Below are positions 33,801 through 43,559 of a stretch of 64,000 bases of DNA, piece after piece. The number at the start of each line of letters is the position of its first letter. Position 1 is the stretch's first letter. The stretch is taken from positions 150,465,860-150,529,859 of the forward strand of contig OY726557.1 of assembly GCA_963383645.1 (NCBI GenBank), in the 5' to 3' direction. The stretch is from Muscardinus avellanarius. Its lineage: Eukaryota > Chordata > Mammalia > Rodentia > Gliridae. The notes beneath the pieces are model-generated. The model saw nothing but the letters and a program-made list of their open reading frames with translations, ran no database searches and had not been told where the DNA came from. Position numbers and translations under genes: made by a program.

Positions 33801-34054
33801 ATGAAGTCATTCTACTACTCTCTGTTGAACACCTCCTGTGACTTGATACTGAGGTGTAATATTGAGCAAAGCGATTGTGCTCCAGCTTTGACACAGCTTA
33901 CAGTTCAAAGTGGCAGAGGGAATCTAATGCTATGAAAAGATGAAATCGTAATAGATGCTATGAAGAAAAAGTGCAACGTGATATTAGAGTATTTTTAGTG
34001 CATGTAAAAAAATACCATAGTGTGTTGGCAGGATAGTGCTATTTAAATTTTTCA

Positions 34055-34145
34055 ACAGGGCTGGAGATGTGGCTAAGTAGTAGACTACTTGCTAAGCATG
34101 TTCAAAGGCCCAGATGCAACCCCTAGCACTGAAAAAAAAATCAAC
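34055..34145 (+). repeat. Monomeric ID SINE
   Basis: GGGCTGGAGATGTGGCTAAGTAGTAGACTACTTGCTAAGCATG... through 'ccctagcactg(A)n' is a stand-alone tRNA-derived ID element, with TCAACA on both sides. It lacks the B1-like half of the chimeric SINEs. Confidence 0.85.
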
Positions 34146-34375
34146 AAATATAATTCTGGCACTGACCAGTTATAAGATGTGTGTGACCAGCAGAATGGAG
34201 CAGGCCCATTGTGCTGGTGTGTAGTGGATGAAGATCTGTGAGGCCAAACACAGGCACATGGCAGTGGGGGTGTCTTGCCTGATTAGATACAGCCTCTATC
34301 CTGTTTCCCTAGTGCAAACCCTTCTAGTCAACACATACTAACAACCCTTGAGCAGAGAAATGAATAAAGTACTTT

Positions 34376-34480
34376 ATTATTTAAAAATTTTTATTAGTGT
34401 ATTATATCATACATCATAATGGTGTAAAAAACTTGTGTAGACATACATGCACACATCACCCAGTTAATTCTTGAAACACT
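34376..34480 (-). repeat. L1 3'-end fragment
   Basis: 'tttttattagtgtattatatcatacatcataatggtg' is the reverse of the 'catcataatgtatgatataatgcaccaataaaa' terminus. Confidence 0.5.
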
Positions 34481-34819
34481 CCCTAGCTTCACTGTATAGA
34501 AGATGGATTTTGTTCTCCTTGCTTTTACCCACATTCTAACCAAGTCATCCTGGAGTACAGAAAGGATCTAGCTTTTTTGCATCAATAGTTTTGTGAATGT
34601 GGAATTATAAATAATTATCCAATAGTATTAGTAGGAGTTGTTGAGAGTTGTGCCTGCCATGTAAGTATAACTATTGTTATGGTTACTATTTTTATTGTTG
34701 CTAGTATTATTATACCATTATGCTAGTATTACTATGCCATTTTGTATTTGCTACTCTTGTAGGCAGCATAACTTATAAGCATTGTATTCAGAATTATGAA
34801 ATTAATCTATTACCTGTAG

Positions 34820-35860
34820 TCAGCAAAACATATTAAATATCCATCTGGAAACCAATGCTTGAAATCTTATCTCCACTTAAATTCCAGATGGTGCAAAGAT
34901 TTGAATGTAAAAATCACAACCATAAAAGCACTAAAAGATACATGGAATAATTGGTAACATTTTTCCAGAAGAGGGAAAGTTTTTAGTTAAAGCCAATATC
35001 AGAAACTATAAAAAAATCTCTGATATTTAATTTGACTACATAAAAATTTTAAGTGTCTTTATGAAAGAAAAATATAAAATTGAGATATGGGCTTGGGAAA
35101 AAGGTACAACTCACATCAGACAAATGACTAATGTCCTTAATATAAAAGGGCCCAACATTTTCACTAAGAAAAAAATAACTAAGCATAAACTAGCTTAGAG
35201 TATTTAAATAATTATTCAAGTAGCTTTTTAACATAAATATGTTCAATGTCATTTATAAGAGAAATGCAAATTAAATGACAGTGAATACTATTTTAACCCA
35301 TAACAAAAAACCCATTGACAAAAAATAAAAATATTGTATTGAACTGGCATTAGAGTGAAAGAAAAAAATATTCTCAAACATTTTTATTGAAAGGATAAAT
35401 TGAGACAACTATTGAAAGCAACTTGCTAATTTTTATAAAAAATAAACACAAAAACTTTTGATTCAAGAAATTTTCTTACATAATTTATTTTAAAGACAAT
35501 TATGTCTCATATAAAAATGAATAATGTATAAAAAGATTTGTGGCCGGGCATGGAAGCTCATATTTATAATCTTAACATTCGGGAGGCTGAGACAGGAGGA
35601 TCTAACTTGGTTTGTGACCAACCTCAGCTACTTAATGAGGACCTTTGCAACTCAGTGAGATCCTGTTTCAAATTAAAGAATAAAAAATGGGGCTGGGGGT
35701 GTAGCTCAGAGGTAGAATGCCCCTGGGTTCCATTTTCAGTACCACAAAAAAAATTTGTGGCAGCATTGTTAGCAATAGAAAAATATAAAAAGACAACAAA
35801 AATATTCAACACTAGCTGTCTGATTAGGTAAATTATAGTTTCATACTTTTATATTAGTGA
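34820..35860 (+). mobile_element. Old L1 ORF2 fragment, split by a SINE
   Basis: Diverged late ORF2: 'ttccagatggtgcaaagatttgaatgt', 'ggtacaactcacatcagacaaatgactaatgtccttaatata', 'caatgtcatttataagagaaatgcaaattaaa', then past the SINE 'agcattgttagcaatagaaaaat...gattaggtaaattatag'. More decayed than the other L1s, probably an L1ME/M-type copy. Confidence 0.65.
35536..35760 (+). repeat. B1/ID SINE, group C, in old L1
   Basis: ATTTGTGG at 35536-35543 and 35753-35760 flanks the element. ID-like half GGGGCTGGGGGTGTAGCTCAGAGGTAGAATGCC is well preserved, while the head is damaged (CCGGGCATGGAAGCTCATATT). Confidence 0.9.
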
Positions 35861-35929
35861 TATATTAATATATCACTATTTTATTAGTGATTTTATAATT
35901 CATTTTCTATGTACTGATATAATCAGTAA

Positions 35930-36290
35930 ATATAATAATTTTTATTGATACATAATATTTTACATCTTATAGGATACATACAATAAATTGACATATGTAT
36001 ACATTGTATAATTATCAGATCAGAGTAATAAACATTTTATCTCTTCAAATATTAATCATTTCTAGTTATTGATGACATCAGTTGTCTTCTAGTTATTTTG
36101 AAGTAAATCGTAGGCTGTTATAACCAGTTACCCTCTGTGTGTTGATAACCTTTTCCTAACTTCTTTTGATCTCTCCTCCCTCATCTTTCTCAGTCTCTGG
36201 TGGTCACTATTTTACTTCATTCTTTGATGATATTGACTTTTTAGTTTCCACAAATAAATAAGAGTATTTGTCTTCTGTGGTAAAATAAAT
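35930..36290 (+). repeat. Old L1 3' UTR
   Basis: 'gatacatacaataaattgacatatgtatacattgtataattatcagatcagagtaataaacattttatctc' and 'tctagttattttgaagtaaatcgtaggctgttataa' follow the 3' UTR of older L1 families (L1MA/MC type). Confidence 0.55.
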
Positions 36291-36559
36291 TGTAAAGCAA
36301 AAATACAAAATGTTGTATATAATAAAATACCATTTGTGTAAAAATATATTAGCTTCCTGAGCTGTGTTTTCAAAATGATAAAATCTTTGACTTGGAAGGA
36401 ACCTCGGAGGTTATTTATTCTGGTCTTTTTAATTCATGCAGGAACTCTGTCTAGCACAAGATCAGCAGCAGTTTCTTTATGTTCGTGAATGTTTATTTCT
36501 GAGAAACTACTTCCTGTGGGAATATTCTGTTCTACCTATGGGATAGATCAGATAGTGTA

Positions 36560-37200
36560 GAGATTCCTTAGAAAACTGTGAATGGATCCACCATATGATC
36601 CAGCTATACCACCCCTGGGCATCTTTCCAAAGGGGTTGAAATTAGAGAACTATAGTTACATATGCATGTCTATGTTCATAGCAGCACAATTTGTAATATT
36701 CAAAAATGGAACCAACCTAGGTCTCCATCAACAGATGAATGAATTGCAAAATTATGGGAAATACACACAATGGAATTCTACTCAGCAATAAAGAAGAACA
36801 AAATTATGTCATTCGCAAGAAGATGGAAGGTCCTGGAAAATGTTATATTACGTGAGATCAGCCAAGCAGAGAAAGATATGTTTTCTCCAGTATGTTCAAG
36901 CTAGGGAGTATTAGGGATACCAAAGAGACTCCAGATAATGGAGGGGAAACCTCAGCAAAGCCAAAAAGGAGGAGTGGGGGAGGAAGAGGGCTGAGATTAA
37001 TTAATGCAAAAGCTACATTCGAATATGTGTATACATGTGAATATAACATTGTTAACCTGGACACTCAGTATTGGGAGGGAGGGAAAAGGAGAACCGGGAA
37101 GGAGAGGGCACCAAGTACTGTGTGAATATATGCCATTGTCAACATGGTCTACATTATGATGTGAGACTATAGTGTACCAATAAAAAATAATAAATTCTGA
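36560..37200 (+). mobile_element. L1 LINE 3' end (late ORF2 plus 3' UTR)
   Basis: A short open frame at 36582-36791 still reads the ORF2 C-terminal region (YDPAIPPLGIFPKG...NGTNLGLHQQMNE). Then 'attctactcagcaataaagaagaacaaaattatgtc' and a purine-rich 3' UTR ending 'gagactatagtgtaccaataaaa'. 5' truncated. Confidence 0.87.
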
Positions 37201-37554
37201 AAATAGTAAAAAAAATAAGATGGTAAAAATGACATAATTTCTATCTTTAGTTTTACTTGTAGTCCATGGGAGACGGATATATTCAGTATTACTGTGGGGC
37301 CACCATAGGAACACAGGAGAATGCTGAGAAAGACCGGGAGCCAGATCAGAGGAGCCCAAGCACATCAAACTACAGATTTGTTTCTCTTGTAAGACTTTAG
37401 TGCTCCATGGTATTTTTATGAACTTCCAATTTAATAATCTTGTCACCCCAAAAGAAAAACTCAAAAGCATAATGAATCTGGCATAATTTTTGTCTATGAG
37501 CCCATTTTCATCTCCCAGTCAACACTTAGTTCTTTTCAACTACTTTAAAGCTGT

Positions 37555-37676
37555 TTCCTTAGTATATTAAATATACTCTTAATTTTCTTAGTATGTTAAA
37601 TAAACTGTTAATTTTCTTAGTATATTAAATATACTCTTATTTCCTTAGCATATTAAATATACTCTTAATCTCTTAA
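37555..37676. repeat. Minisatellite, about 27-30 bp x 4
   Basis: Four units at 37555-37584, 37585-37613, 37614-37640 and 37641-37670 share TTCTTAGTATATTAAATATA-type sequence with small indels. Each contains the AT palindrome TATATTTAATATA or a variant on one strand. Confidence 0.85.
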
Positions 37677-37898
37677 ATAATTGTGCAGAAGCTTGGAGCC
37701 AGGATTGAAGACCAGAATAAACTGTGAGTAACAAGAAAGAATGAAGCCAACTTACAAAGAGACGTCAGTAGAACTATAGCATGAAGTGCTCACAACTGAG
37801 TTAAAATCGTTCCTAAGACATTCTTGGGCTCCTGGAGACAGTGAGCTTGTGTGTCTAGAATTCTGCTGATTCTGCTTTTTTGTCTACTTCTTCCTTAA

Positions 37899-38159
37899 AA
37901 TGATTTGAGTTTGAGCCAGGCATGGTGGCACATGCTTGTAATCCCAGCACTTGGGAGGCTGAGACAAGAGGATCGCACAGGTTCGAAGCCAGCCTCAGCT
38001 ACTTAGTGAGACCTCAGCAACTTAGTGAGACCGTTTCCAAATAAAATAGAAAATACGTCTGGAGTGTATCTCAGAGTTAGGAAGCCCCTGAGTTCCATTC
38101 CCAGTACTACAAAAACAAAACAAAACAAAACAAAAAAATACCCCACAATGATTTGAGTT
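37899..38159 (+). repeat. B1/ID SINE, group B-like, with 13-bp target-site duplication
   Basis: AATGATTTGAGTT at 37899-37911 and 38147-38159 (perfect) flanks the element. The tail is (AAAAC)n. One 'aggctctc' block is deleted between 'cttagtgag' and 'acctcagc'. Confidence 0.93.
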
Positions 38160-38376
38160 ATATGGGCATGGTGGCACACGATTTTAATCCCAATACTTGG
38201 GAGGCTGAGACAGGAAGGATCACAGGTTCATGGCCAGCCTCAGCTACTTATGAAGCCCTCTACAACTTAGTGAGACCCTGTTTCAAAATAAAGAATAAAA
38301 AAAAGAAATAGGGCTGGAGGTGTAGCTTAGAGGTAGAATGGCCCTTCGTTCAATCCCCAGTTCTGAAAAAAAAAAA
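38160..38376 (+). repeat. B1/ID SINE, group C, adjacent tandem insertion
   Basis: Starts GGGCATGGTGGCACACG only about 5 bases after the right duplication of the preceding SINE and ends AATCCCCAGTTCTG(A)n followed by TGAGTT. Confidence 0.88.
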
Positions 38377-38484
38377 TGAGTTTTTCATGCTTCTATTGAA
38401 ATATCTCAGGTAATACAGATATACTGCTAAATATGTGTTTACCTTTTTACCCCTTTTCTATGGTATTATGAGATACATCCTTAG

Positions 38485-38600
38485 TCCTTTAAATTTTGAA
38501 ACAAGGTCTCGCTAATTTGTTGAGGCTATCTTCAAACCCGTGATTCTCCTGTCTCAGTCTCTTAAGTACTGGGATTATAGGCATACCCCACCATACCTTC
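38485..38600 (-). repeat. B1/ID SINE, B1-like half only
   Basis: 'ttttgaaacaaggtctcgctaatttgttgaggctatc' to 'accccaccatacc'. Confidence 0.75.
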
Positions 38601-38609
38601 TTAAAATAG

Positions 38610-38830
38610 CGTATGACCTCCTCTTCTCTTCCATTAGCCCATCTCTCCTGAACCAGGCAGTCTCATCTTCATGGCTGTCCATATCTTTTTGCTTTTATAT
38701 TGTTCTTCCAGAACACACTCATCTTTAAAATCTTAATCATTCTTCAAGACTCACATGGAATAACTAAATAAACCACAACATCTCTCCTGAGACTGCTAAA
38801 TAAAATTTAATTCTTTTTGAGCTTCCTTGA
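38610..38830 (+). repeat. Possible L2 LINE fragment
   Basis: 'atcattcttcaagactcacatggaataac...catctctcctgagactgc' resembles the L2 'cttcaggtct...' block. Weak. Confidence 0.35.
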
Positions 38831-38876
38831 TATTTTATTTGTACTTTTCTGGCTTTTTAAAATTTGTTTGTTATTG

Positions 38877-38925
38877 TTGTTTGGGTTGAACCAGGGCCTT
38901 GTGCATGTAAAGTAAATACTCTACC

Positions 38926-38986
<61 letters not shown>

Positions 38987-39191
38987 TCCCTCTCTCTCTC
39001 TCTTTCTCCTCTCTCTCTCTGCTATACTGACGATGGGGCCAGGGCTACTCTACCACCGAGCTACACCCCCAGCCTTTTTTTTAAAATTTGAGATGCAATC
39101 TTGCTAAATTGCTCAAACTGACCTGGAATTGTGATCTTCCTGCCCCAGCTTCCTCAGTCGCTGATATTACAAGCTTGAACCACCGCATCCT
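38877..39191 (-). repeat. ID fragment, (CT)n tract and B1/ID SINE
   Basis: 38877-38928 is a minus ID end (GGTTGAACCAGGGCCTTGTGCATG...ACTCTACCAAC). 38929-39019 is (CT)n. 39020-39191 is an old SINE (GGGGCCAGGGCTACTCTACCACCGAGCTACACC...). Confidence 0.8.
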
Positions 39192-39270
39192 TCCATACTT
39201 CTCTTTTGACCCTCCTTTTAAAAGTAAATATTTTGAGTACGAGTCATTTTGCTTCCTTTAATTTTTTTTA

Positions 39271-39415
39271 TTTTGCAGTACTGGGGATGAAACCCAGGGC
39301 ATTTTACCTCCAACCCCAGCCCTATTTTTTATTCTTTATTTTGAAATAGGATCTCACTAAGTTAACGGAGGGCCTCACTAGCCATGAACCTGCGATCCTC
39401 CTGTCTCAGCCTCTC
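39271..39415 (-). repeat. B1/ID SINE, group C, interrupted host of a nested SINE
   Basis: GCAGTACTGGGGATGAAACCCAGGG to 'cctgtctcagcctct'. The head is missing; it was cut by or lost near the SINE that follows. Confidence 0.85.
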
Positions 39416-39641
39416 CTTTATGTTTTTTTTTTTTTTGGTGGTACTGGGGTTCCTGGAAGCCCTTCTACCTCCGGGATACACTCCCTCGGGCTACACTCCC
39501 AGACCTATTTTTTAACATTTTTATGTGGAAACAGAGTCTCTTAAGCCAGCAAGGCTGGCTTCGAACCAGCGCGATCCTCCTGTCTCTGCCTCCCAAGCGC
39601 GGGGATTACAAGCGTGCGCCACCACGCCCGGCACCTTTATG
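39415..39641 (-). repeat. B1/ID SINE, group A, nested
   Basis: CCTTTATG (39415-39422 and 39634-39641) flanks T-run, TTCCTGGAAGCCC, a local duplication of 'ggctacactccc' and head GCGCCACCACGCCCGGC. Confidence 0.92.
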
Positions 39642-40284
39642 TTTTTTTTTTTAAATCCACCTCCACTTCTAACAGGATAGGCCTATTATTTTGTATGTAG
39701 TACTTGCTCAATACTTTTTTCTTATAGGATATGTAAATATGCCATATTTAAATTGAACTGGCAAGTTGAAATAATGTATTATGCATCATTGTTACACAAA
39801 TGGTACAGAATGGCTCACACAAATTAAGTGGTTTTCTTTAAAATAAACAGCTATTAAGAAACAGGGATGAGACCAAAATCTATGCCCGGTGCTTCCAAGA
39901 CACAATAAGGGCTAACAAGTGAACTCATGCTTTCATACCACAGCTACTTACTGGATCCCTACGCAATGTCAGGCGCTGTTGTTTACCTACAAAGTGTAAT
40001 TCGTTCATTTATCAAGTCCTATACATTCATCAAATGTATTCAAATAATTCTGGGAAATATTTGATAGGATACATGTGAGAAGAATTGTGATTTTAACACA
40101 AGGTCGGCAGAACAGTCTCATTTAGCAGCTAACAGCTTTGTAGGTCCAAAGAGAGTTATAAAGCGTACACTGCAATATCTTCAGGAAGAGGGAAACACAG
40201 TGACAAGAAACAGAGGTGTATCCACTCGATTCTGAAGACCTGTGTGACACAGGAAAGCTACAGTGGGGAAAACAGCAGGAGATG
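39642..40284. other. No confidently assigned feature
   Basis: Single-copy-looking. 'atcaagtcctatacattcatcaaatgtattcaa' hints at an old LINE but is not decisive. Confidence 0.35.
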
Positions 40285-40780
40285 AGACTGAAGAGATTAA
40301 AGAGAAAGGCATGGGCCAGATCAAGTAGGGCCTTCCAGAGGTCCCCATACTTACTGACTTATTGTCCCTTTTTTCAGAAAAAAAAAAAAAAATTACTCAG
40401 TATCTCCTTGCATATTTTCACTAAACCTTTGTTTTTATTCAGTGCCCCTCCCACAGATCATCCCCTGGGTCAGTCCAGCATTTCTCCAGGGAAGTACTGC
40501 CAACTTTGAGAATTTATACATGGCCAAATAAATCCTCTCAAATAGTTTGGCTTATATTATGGTGAGGTGGCAAGGCATTGGAGTACTTGGGTAGAAATGT
40601 TATGAACTAGTTAAGGATCTCTCCTGGCTGCTATATTGGTGAACAAATTAAAAAAGGAGATAAGGGATTAATTGAGTTAGCTATTCAAAGTCCATCGCAA
40701 TAATATAGGCAAGAGAAACATTGGAGGCGTGGACCATGTTAGTAGCAATGGCAATGATGAGAAGTAATTGAATTCTGGAC
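40285..40780 (-). repeat. L2 LINE fragments, interrupted
   Basis: 'atgggccagatcaagtagggccttccagag' (40308-40338) and 'gatctctcctggctgctatattgg...ccatcgcaataatataggcaagag' (40615-40715) are reverse L2. The 0.22 kb between them (from 'cttactgacttattgtccc') is foreign and unassigned. Confidence 0.5.
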
Positions 40781-40789
40781 ATATAATTG

Positions 40790-40977
40790 CAGCTACACGT
40801 GGTGACACATATCTGTAATCCTACTACTTTGAAGGCTAAGGCAGGAGGATCACAGGTTCAAGGACAGCCTCAGAAAGTCATGAGACTCACCAACCTAGTG
40901 AGACCTTATTTCAAAATAAAATAAGGCTGGGGATGTAGCTCAGAGGTAATATACCCCTGAGTTCAAGTTCAATACCC

Positions 40978-41019
<42 letters not shown>
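40790..41019 (+). repeat. B1/ID SINE, group C, with (CA)n tail
   Basis: Head 'cagctacacgtggtgacacatatctgtaatcc', ID-like half AAGGCTGGGGATGTAGCTCAGAGGTAA. The tail is (CA)n at 40982-41019. Confidence 0.88.
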
Positions 41020-41021
<2 letters not shown>

Positions 41022-41563
41022 GGGGGGCAGAGAGAGAGAACACTGCATTTCAGAAAGAGAAAAATAGAAAATAAATATTTTCATGATGTACTTACCTAGG
41101 AAAAAATGTTCATTTCTGGTAAGAATTATCCTATCTAGTTTACTATCAAAAATAATAATGCTATTGATTATTTTAAATGAAAATAGCCCTACTCTTTCCT
41201 TAGAGAAGTGGAACTGTCTTCCAAAAATTTTTCACTGGGTTTCATTAAGCATATTACTCTTAGATAAAGATGGTGTTCTTGAAGACTAAGATTTCATAAA
41301 GGTGAAACAAAGTTTAAGGGACCTGTGGTACATTTGGAAAGCAAGGCGAGGTCATTTTATATTCTGGGAATAAATTTAAAAAATATGCCAGCCATCATGT
41401 AAACAAAGCTAACCATATAACACACAGACCACAATTTCCTCTTACACTTATGCACATACCACATTCAGATCTTTCCCTCCCCATCTTCTTTCTTACATAC
41501 TCAAAAACAAGCTCTGAGGAAATATAACTCTTATATCCTAAAACATTATTTTGACTCAGAAAG

Positions 41564-41564
<1 letters not shown>
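41020..41564. other. No recognisable gene or repeat
   Basis: Begins with a C/G run and (AG)n, then AT-rich single-copy-looking DNA. Confidence 0.4.
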
Positions 41565-41607
<43 letters not shown>

Positions 41608-41811
41608 TACGGGGATGGAACCCAGGGGCATTCGACCTCTGAGCTACACCCCCAGCCCTATTTTTTATTCTTTATTTTGAAACAGGGTCTCACTGAGTTT
41701 CAGAGGGCTTCACTAAGTAGCAGAAGCTGTCCGTGAACTACGATCCTCCTGTCTCAGCCTCCCAAATGCTGGGATTACAAGCGTGTTCCACCACGCCTGG
41801 CTAGGAAGTTT
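41557..41811 (-). repeat. B1/ID SINE, group C, with (TG)n tail
   Basis: (TG)n at 41565-41606, then GTACGGGGATGGAACCCAGGGGC, full middle, head GTTCCACCACGCCTGGC. Confidence 0.9.
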
Positions 41812-42391
41812 TTTTTAATGTTATGGCAGAACAACTTTGTGTTTTATACTTTATTCTCTTCAAAAGTTCCCATGAGATAGCTATGTTTTTAATATACCCA
41901 GAATTTTTTTTTAAAAAAATGAATGGATGAAAAATAATTCATCTAGTTATTTTCATCTGCACAAACTAAGAAACTTGTTGAATAAAGAATTTGCCCCCGT
42001 GTACTAATCAATAGACATCTCCACATTGCCTTCAAGGCTGTTACTCCCGTGGTCCTTTCTTGACAAACTGTATCTATTTCCTGCTATGATGGGGCTGATG
42101 CTCCAGCCCATAGCAGCCAGGAGAATCTGCTAGTTATCCCATGCCCATGACTCACCTGCCCCTTTTAGTCATTTTCCTGACCATATCCTAACCTGAATTT
42201 TTTGCTTATGTCTCTACTTCATACTATTTCCTTTCCTATTTCAAAACACTCCTTAAAACTCCATGTGATCTGCCTAGACTAACCTGCCTCTATTTCCAAT
42301 CAACCCTGAGCATCTAGGCAACTATATTATGTCATCAGGCTTTTTACCACATCCATAAATAGGTGATGTTTCTGGCACAAAATTGGGGGAT
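41812..42391. other. No recognisable gene or repeat
   Basis: Pre-insertion flank of the AGPAT5 retrocopy. Nothing assignable apart from short A/T runs. Confidence 0.4.
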
Positions 42392-42407
42392 AGAATACAT
42401 CTTAGAG
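42392..42407 (+). repeat. Left target-site duplication of the AGPAT5 retrocopy
   Basis: AGAATACATCTTAGAG, identical to 45905-45920. The top-strand context AT|AGAA fits the TT|AAAA preference of L1 endonuclease. Confidence 0.95.
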
Positions 42408-42408
42408 C

Positions 42409-43459
42409 TACCTGCTACCTGGCGTCGTGCTGCTGGGCTCCGCGCCCACCTATGTGCTGGCCTGGGGGCTCCGGCGGCTGCTGTCCGCCTTCTTGCCCTC
42501 CCGCTTCTACCAGGCGGTGGACGACGGATCTACTGCGTCTACCAGAGTGTGGTGATCTTCTTCTTTGAGAACTGCACCGGGGTGCAGATATTGCTATATG
42601 GAGATTTGCCAAAAAATAAGAAAAATATAATATATTTAGCAAATCCTCAAAGCACAGTTGACTGGATCGTTGCTGACATCCTGGCTATCAGGCAGAATGC
42701 TCTTGGGCATGTGCGCTCTGTGCTGAAAGACAGGTTGAAGTGGCTTTCGCTGTATGGGTGTTACTTTTCTCAGCATGGAGGAATCTATGTCAAGCATTTG
42801 CCAAATTCGATGAAAAGGAGATGAGACGCAAGCTGCAGAGATTTGCGCGCGCAGGAACTCCAATGTATCTTGTGATTTTTCCAGAAGGAACAAGATATAA
42901 TCTAGGACAAACAAACCTTCTTTTAGCTAGTCAGGCATTTGCTGCTCAACATGGCCTTCCAGTATTAAAATATGTACTGATGCCAAGAATAAAGGCGACT
43001 TATGTTGCTTTTGATTCTATGAAGAGCTACCTAGATGTAATTTATGACGTTACAGTGGTCTACGAATCAAAAGACAGAGGACAGCGAAAAGAATCACCGT
43101 CCATGACTGAATTTCTCTGCAAAGAATGTCCAATAAATCATATTCACGGTGCTCATATAGACAAAAATGATATTCCAGAAGAACAAGCATCTAGGAAGAG
43201 ATAGCTTCACGAGCGCTTTGAAATAAAAGACAGGTTGCTTATAGAATTTTATGATTCACCGAATCCAGAAAGAAGAAACAAATTTCCTGGGAAATGTGTT
43301 CATTCCAAACTAAGTGTCATGAAGACTTTACCATCAGTACTGATCTTGTGTGGTTTGACTGCTGGCCTGCTTATGACCGAGGCTGGAAGGAAGCCCTATG
43401 TGAACACGTGGATATGTGGAACCCTGCTTGGCTGCCTGTGGGTCACGATTAGATCCTGA
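42409..43459 (+). pseudogene. AGPAT5: Coding remnant of the AGPAT5 retrocopy
   Basis: Three frames must be read in turn: 42409-42525, 42528-42794 and 42800-43459. The first carries YVLAW and the GC-rich former exon 1. The second carries CVYQS, TGVQILLYGDLPKN and the defective HX4D motif. The third carries YLVIFPEGTRYN, TVVYE, EFLCKECP and, past the premature TAG, HERFEIKD to the C-terminal TAGLLMT region. High CpG at 42410-42580 comes from the parent's first exon and is not a local promoter. Start and end were chosen from similarity, as no intact frame remains. Confidence 0.93.
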
Positions 43460-43553
43460 GCAGAGGCTGCCTCGAGTCAGAGACGTGCCACCCTGTCTCC
43501 TGCTGTGGCCGCACATCACATCCACTTGTCTCCTGAATTTAATGAGAGGTGTA

Positions 43554-43559
43554 AATAAA
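43554..43559 (+). terminator. Proximal AATAAA in the retrocopy 3' UTR
   Basis: About 95 bases after the stop codon. Inherited from the parent transcript; the retrocopy used the distal site. Confidence 0.6.

Noticed and set aside
36997..37470. 157-codon minus-strand frame
   Set aside because: Overlaps the antisense of an L1 3' UTR and low-complexity flank; no domain recognisable.
37555..37676. CRISPR-like array
   Set aside because: Units are contiguous, diverged and without spacers, in a mammalian genome; this is a minisatellite.
42410..42580. Possible CpG island or promoter
   Set aside because: The CpG-rich stretch is the former AGPAT5 first coding exon carried in by retroposition, not a local promoter.
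42740..43204. 154-codon frame as a possible new gene
   Set aside because: It is the middle frame of the AGPAT5 retrocopy. Its first residues are out-of-frame sequence before the second frameshift.
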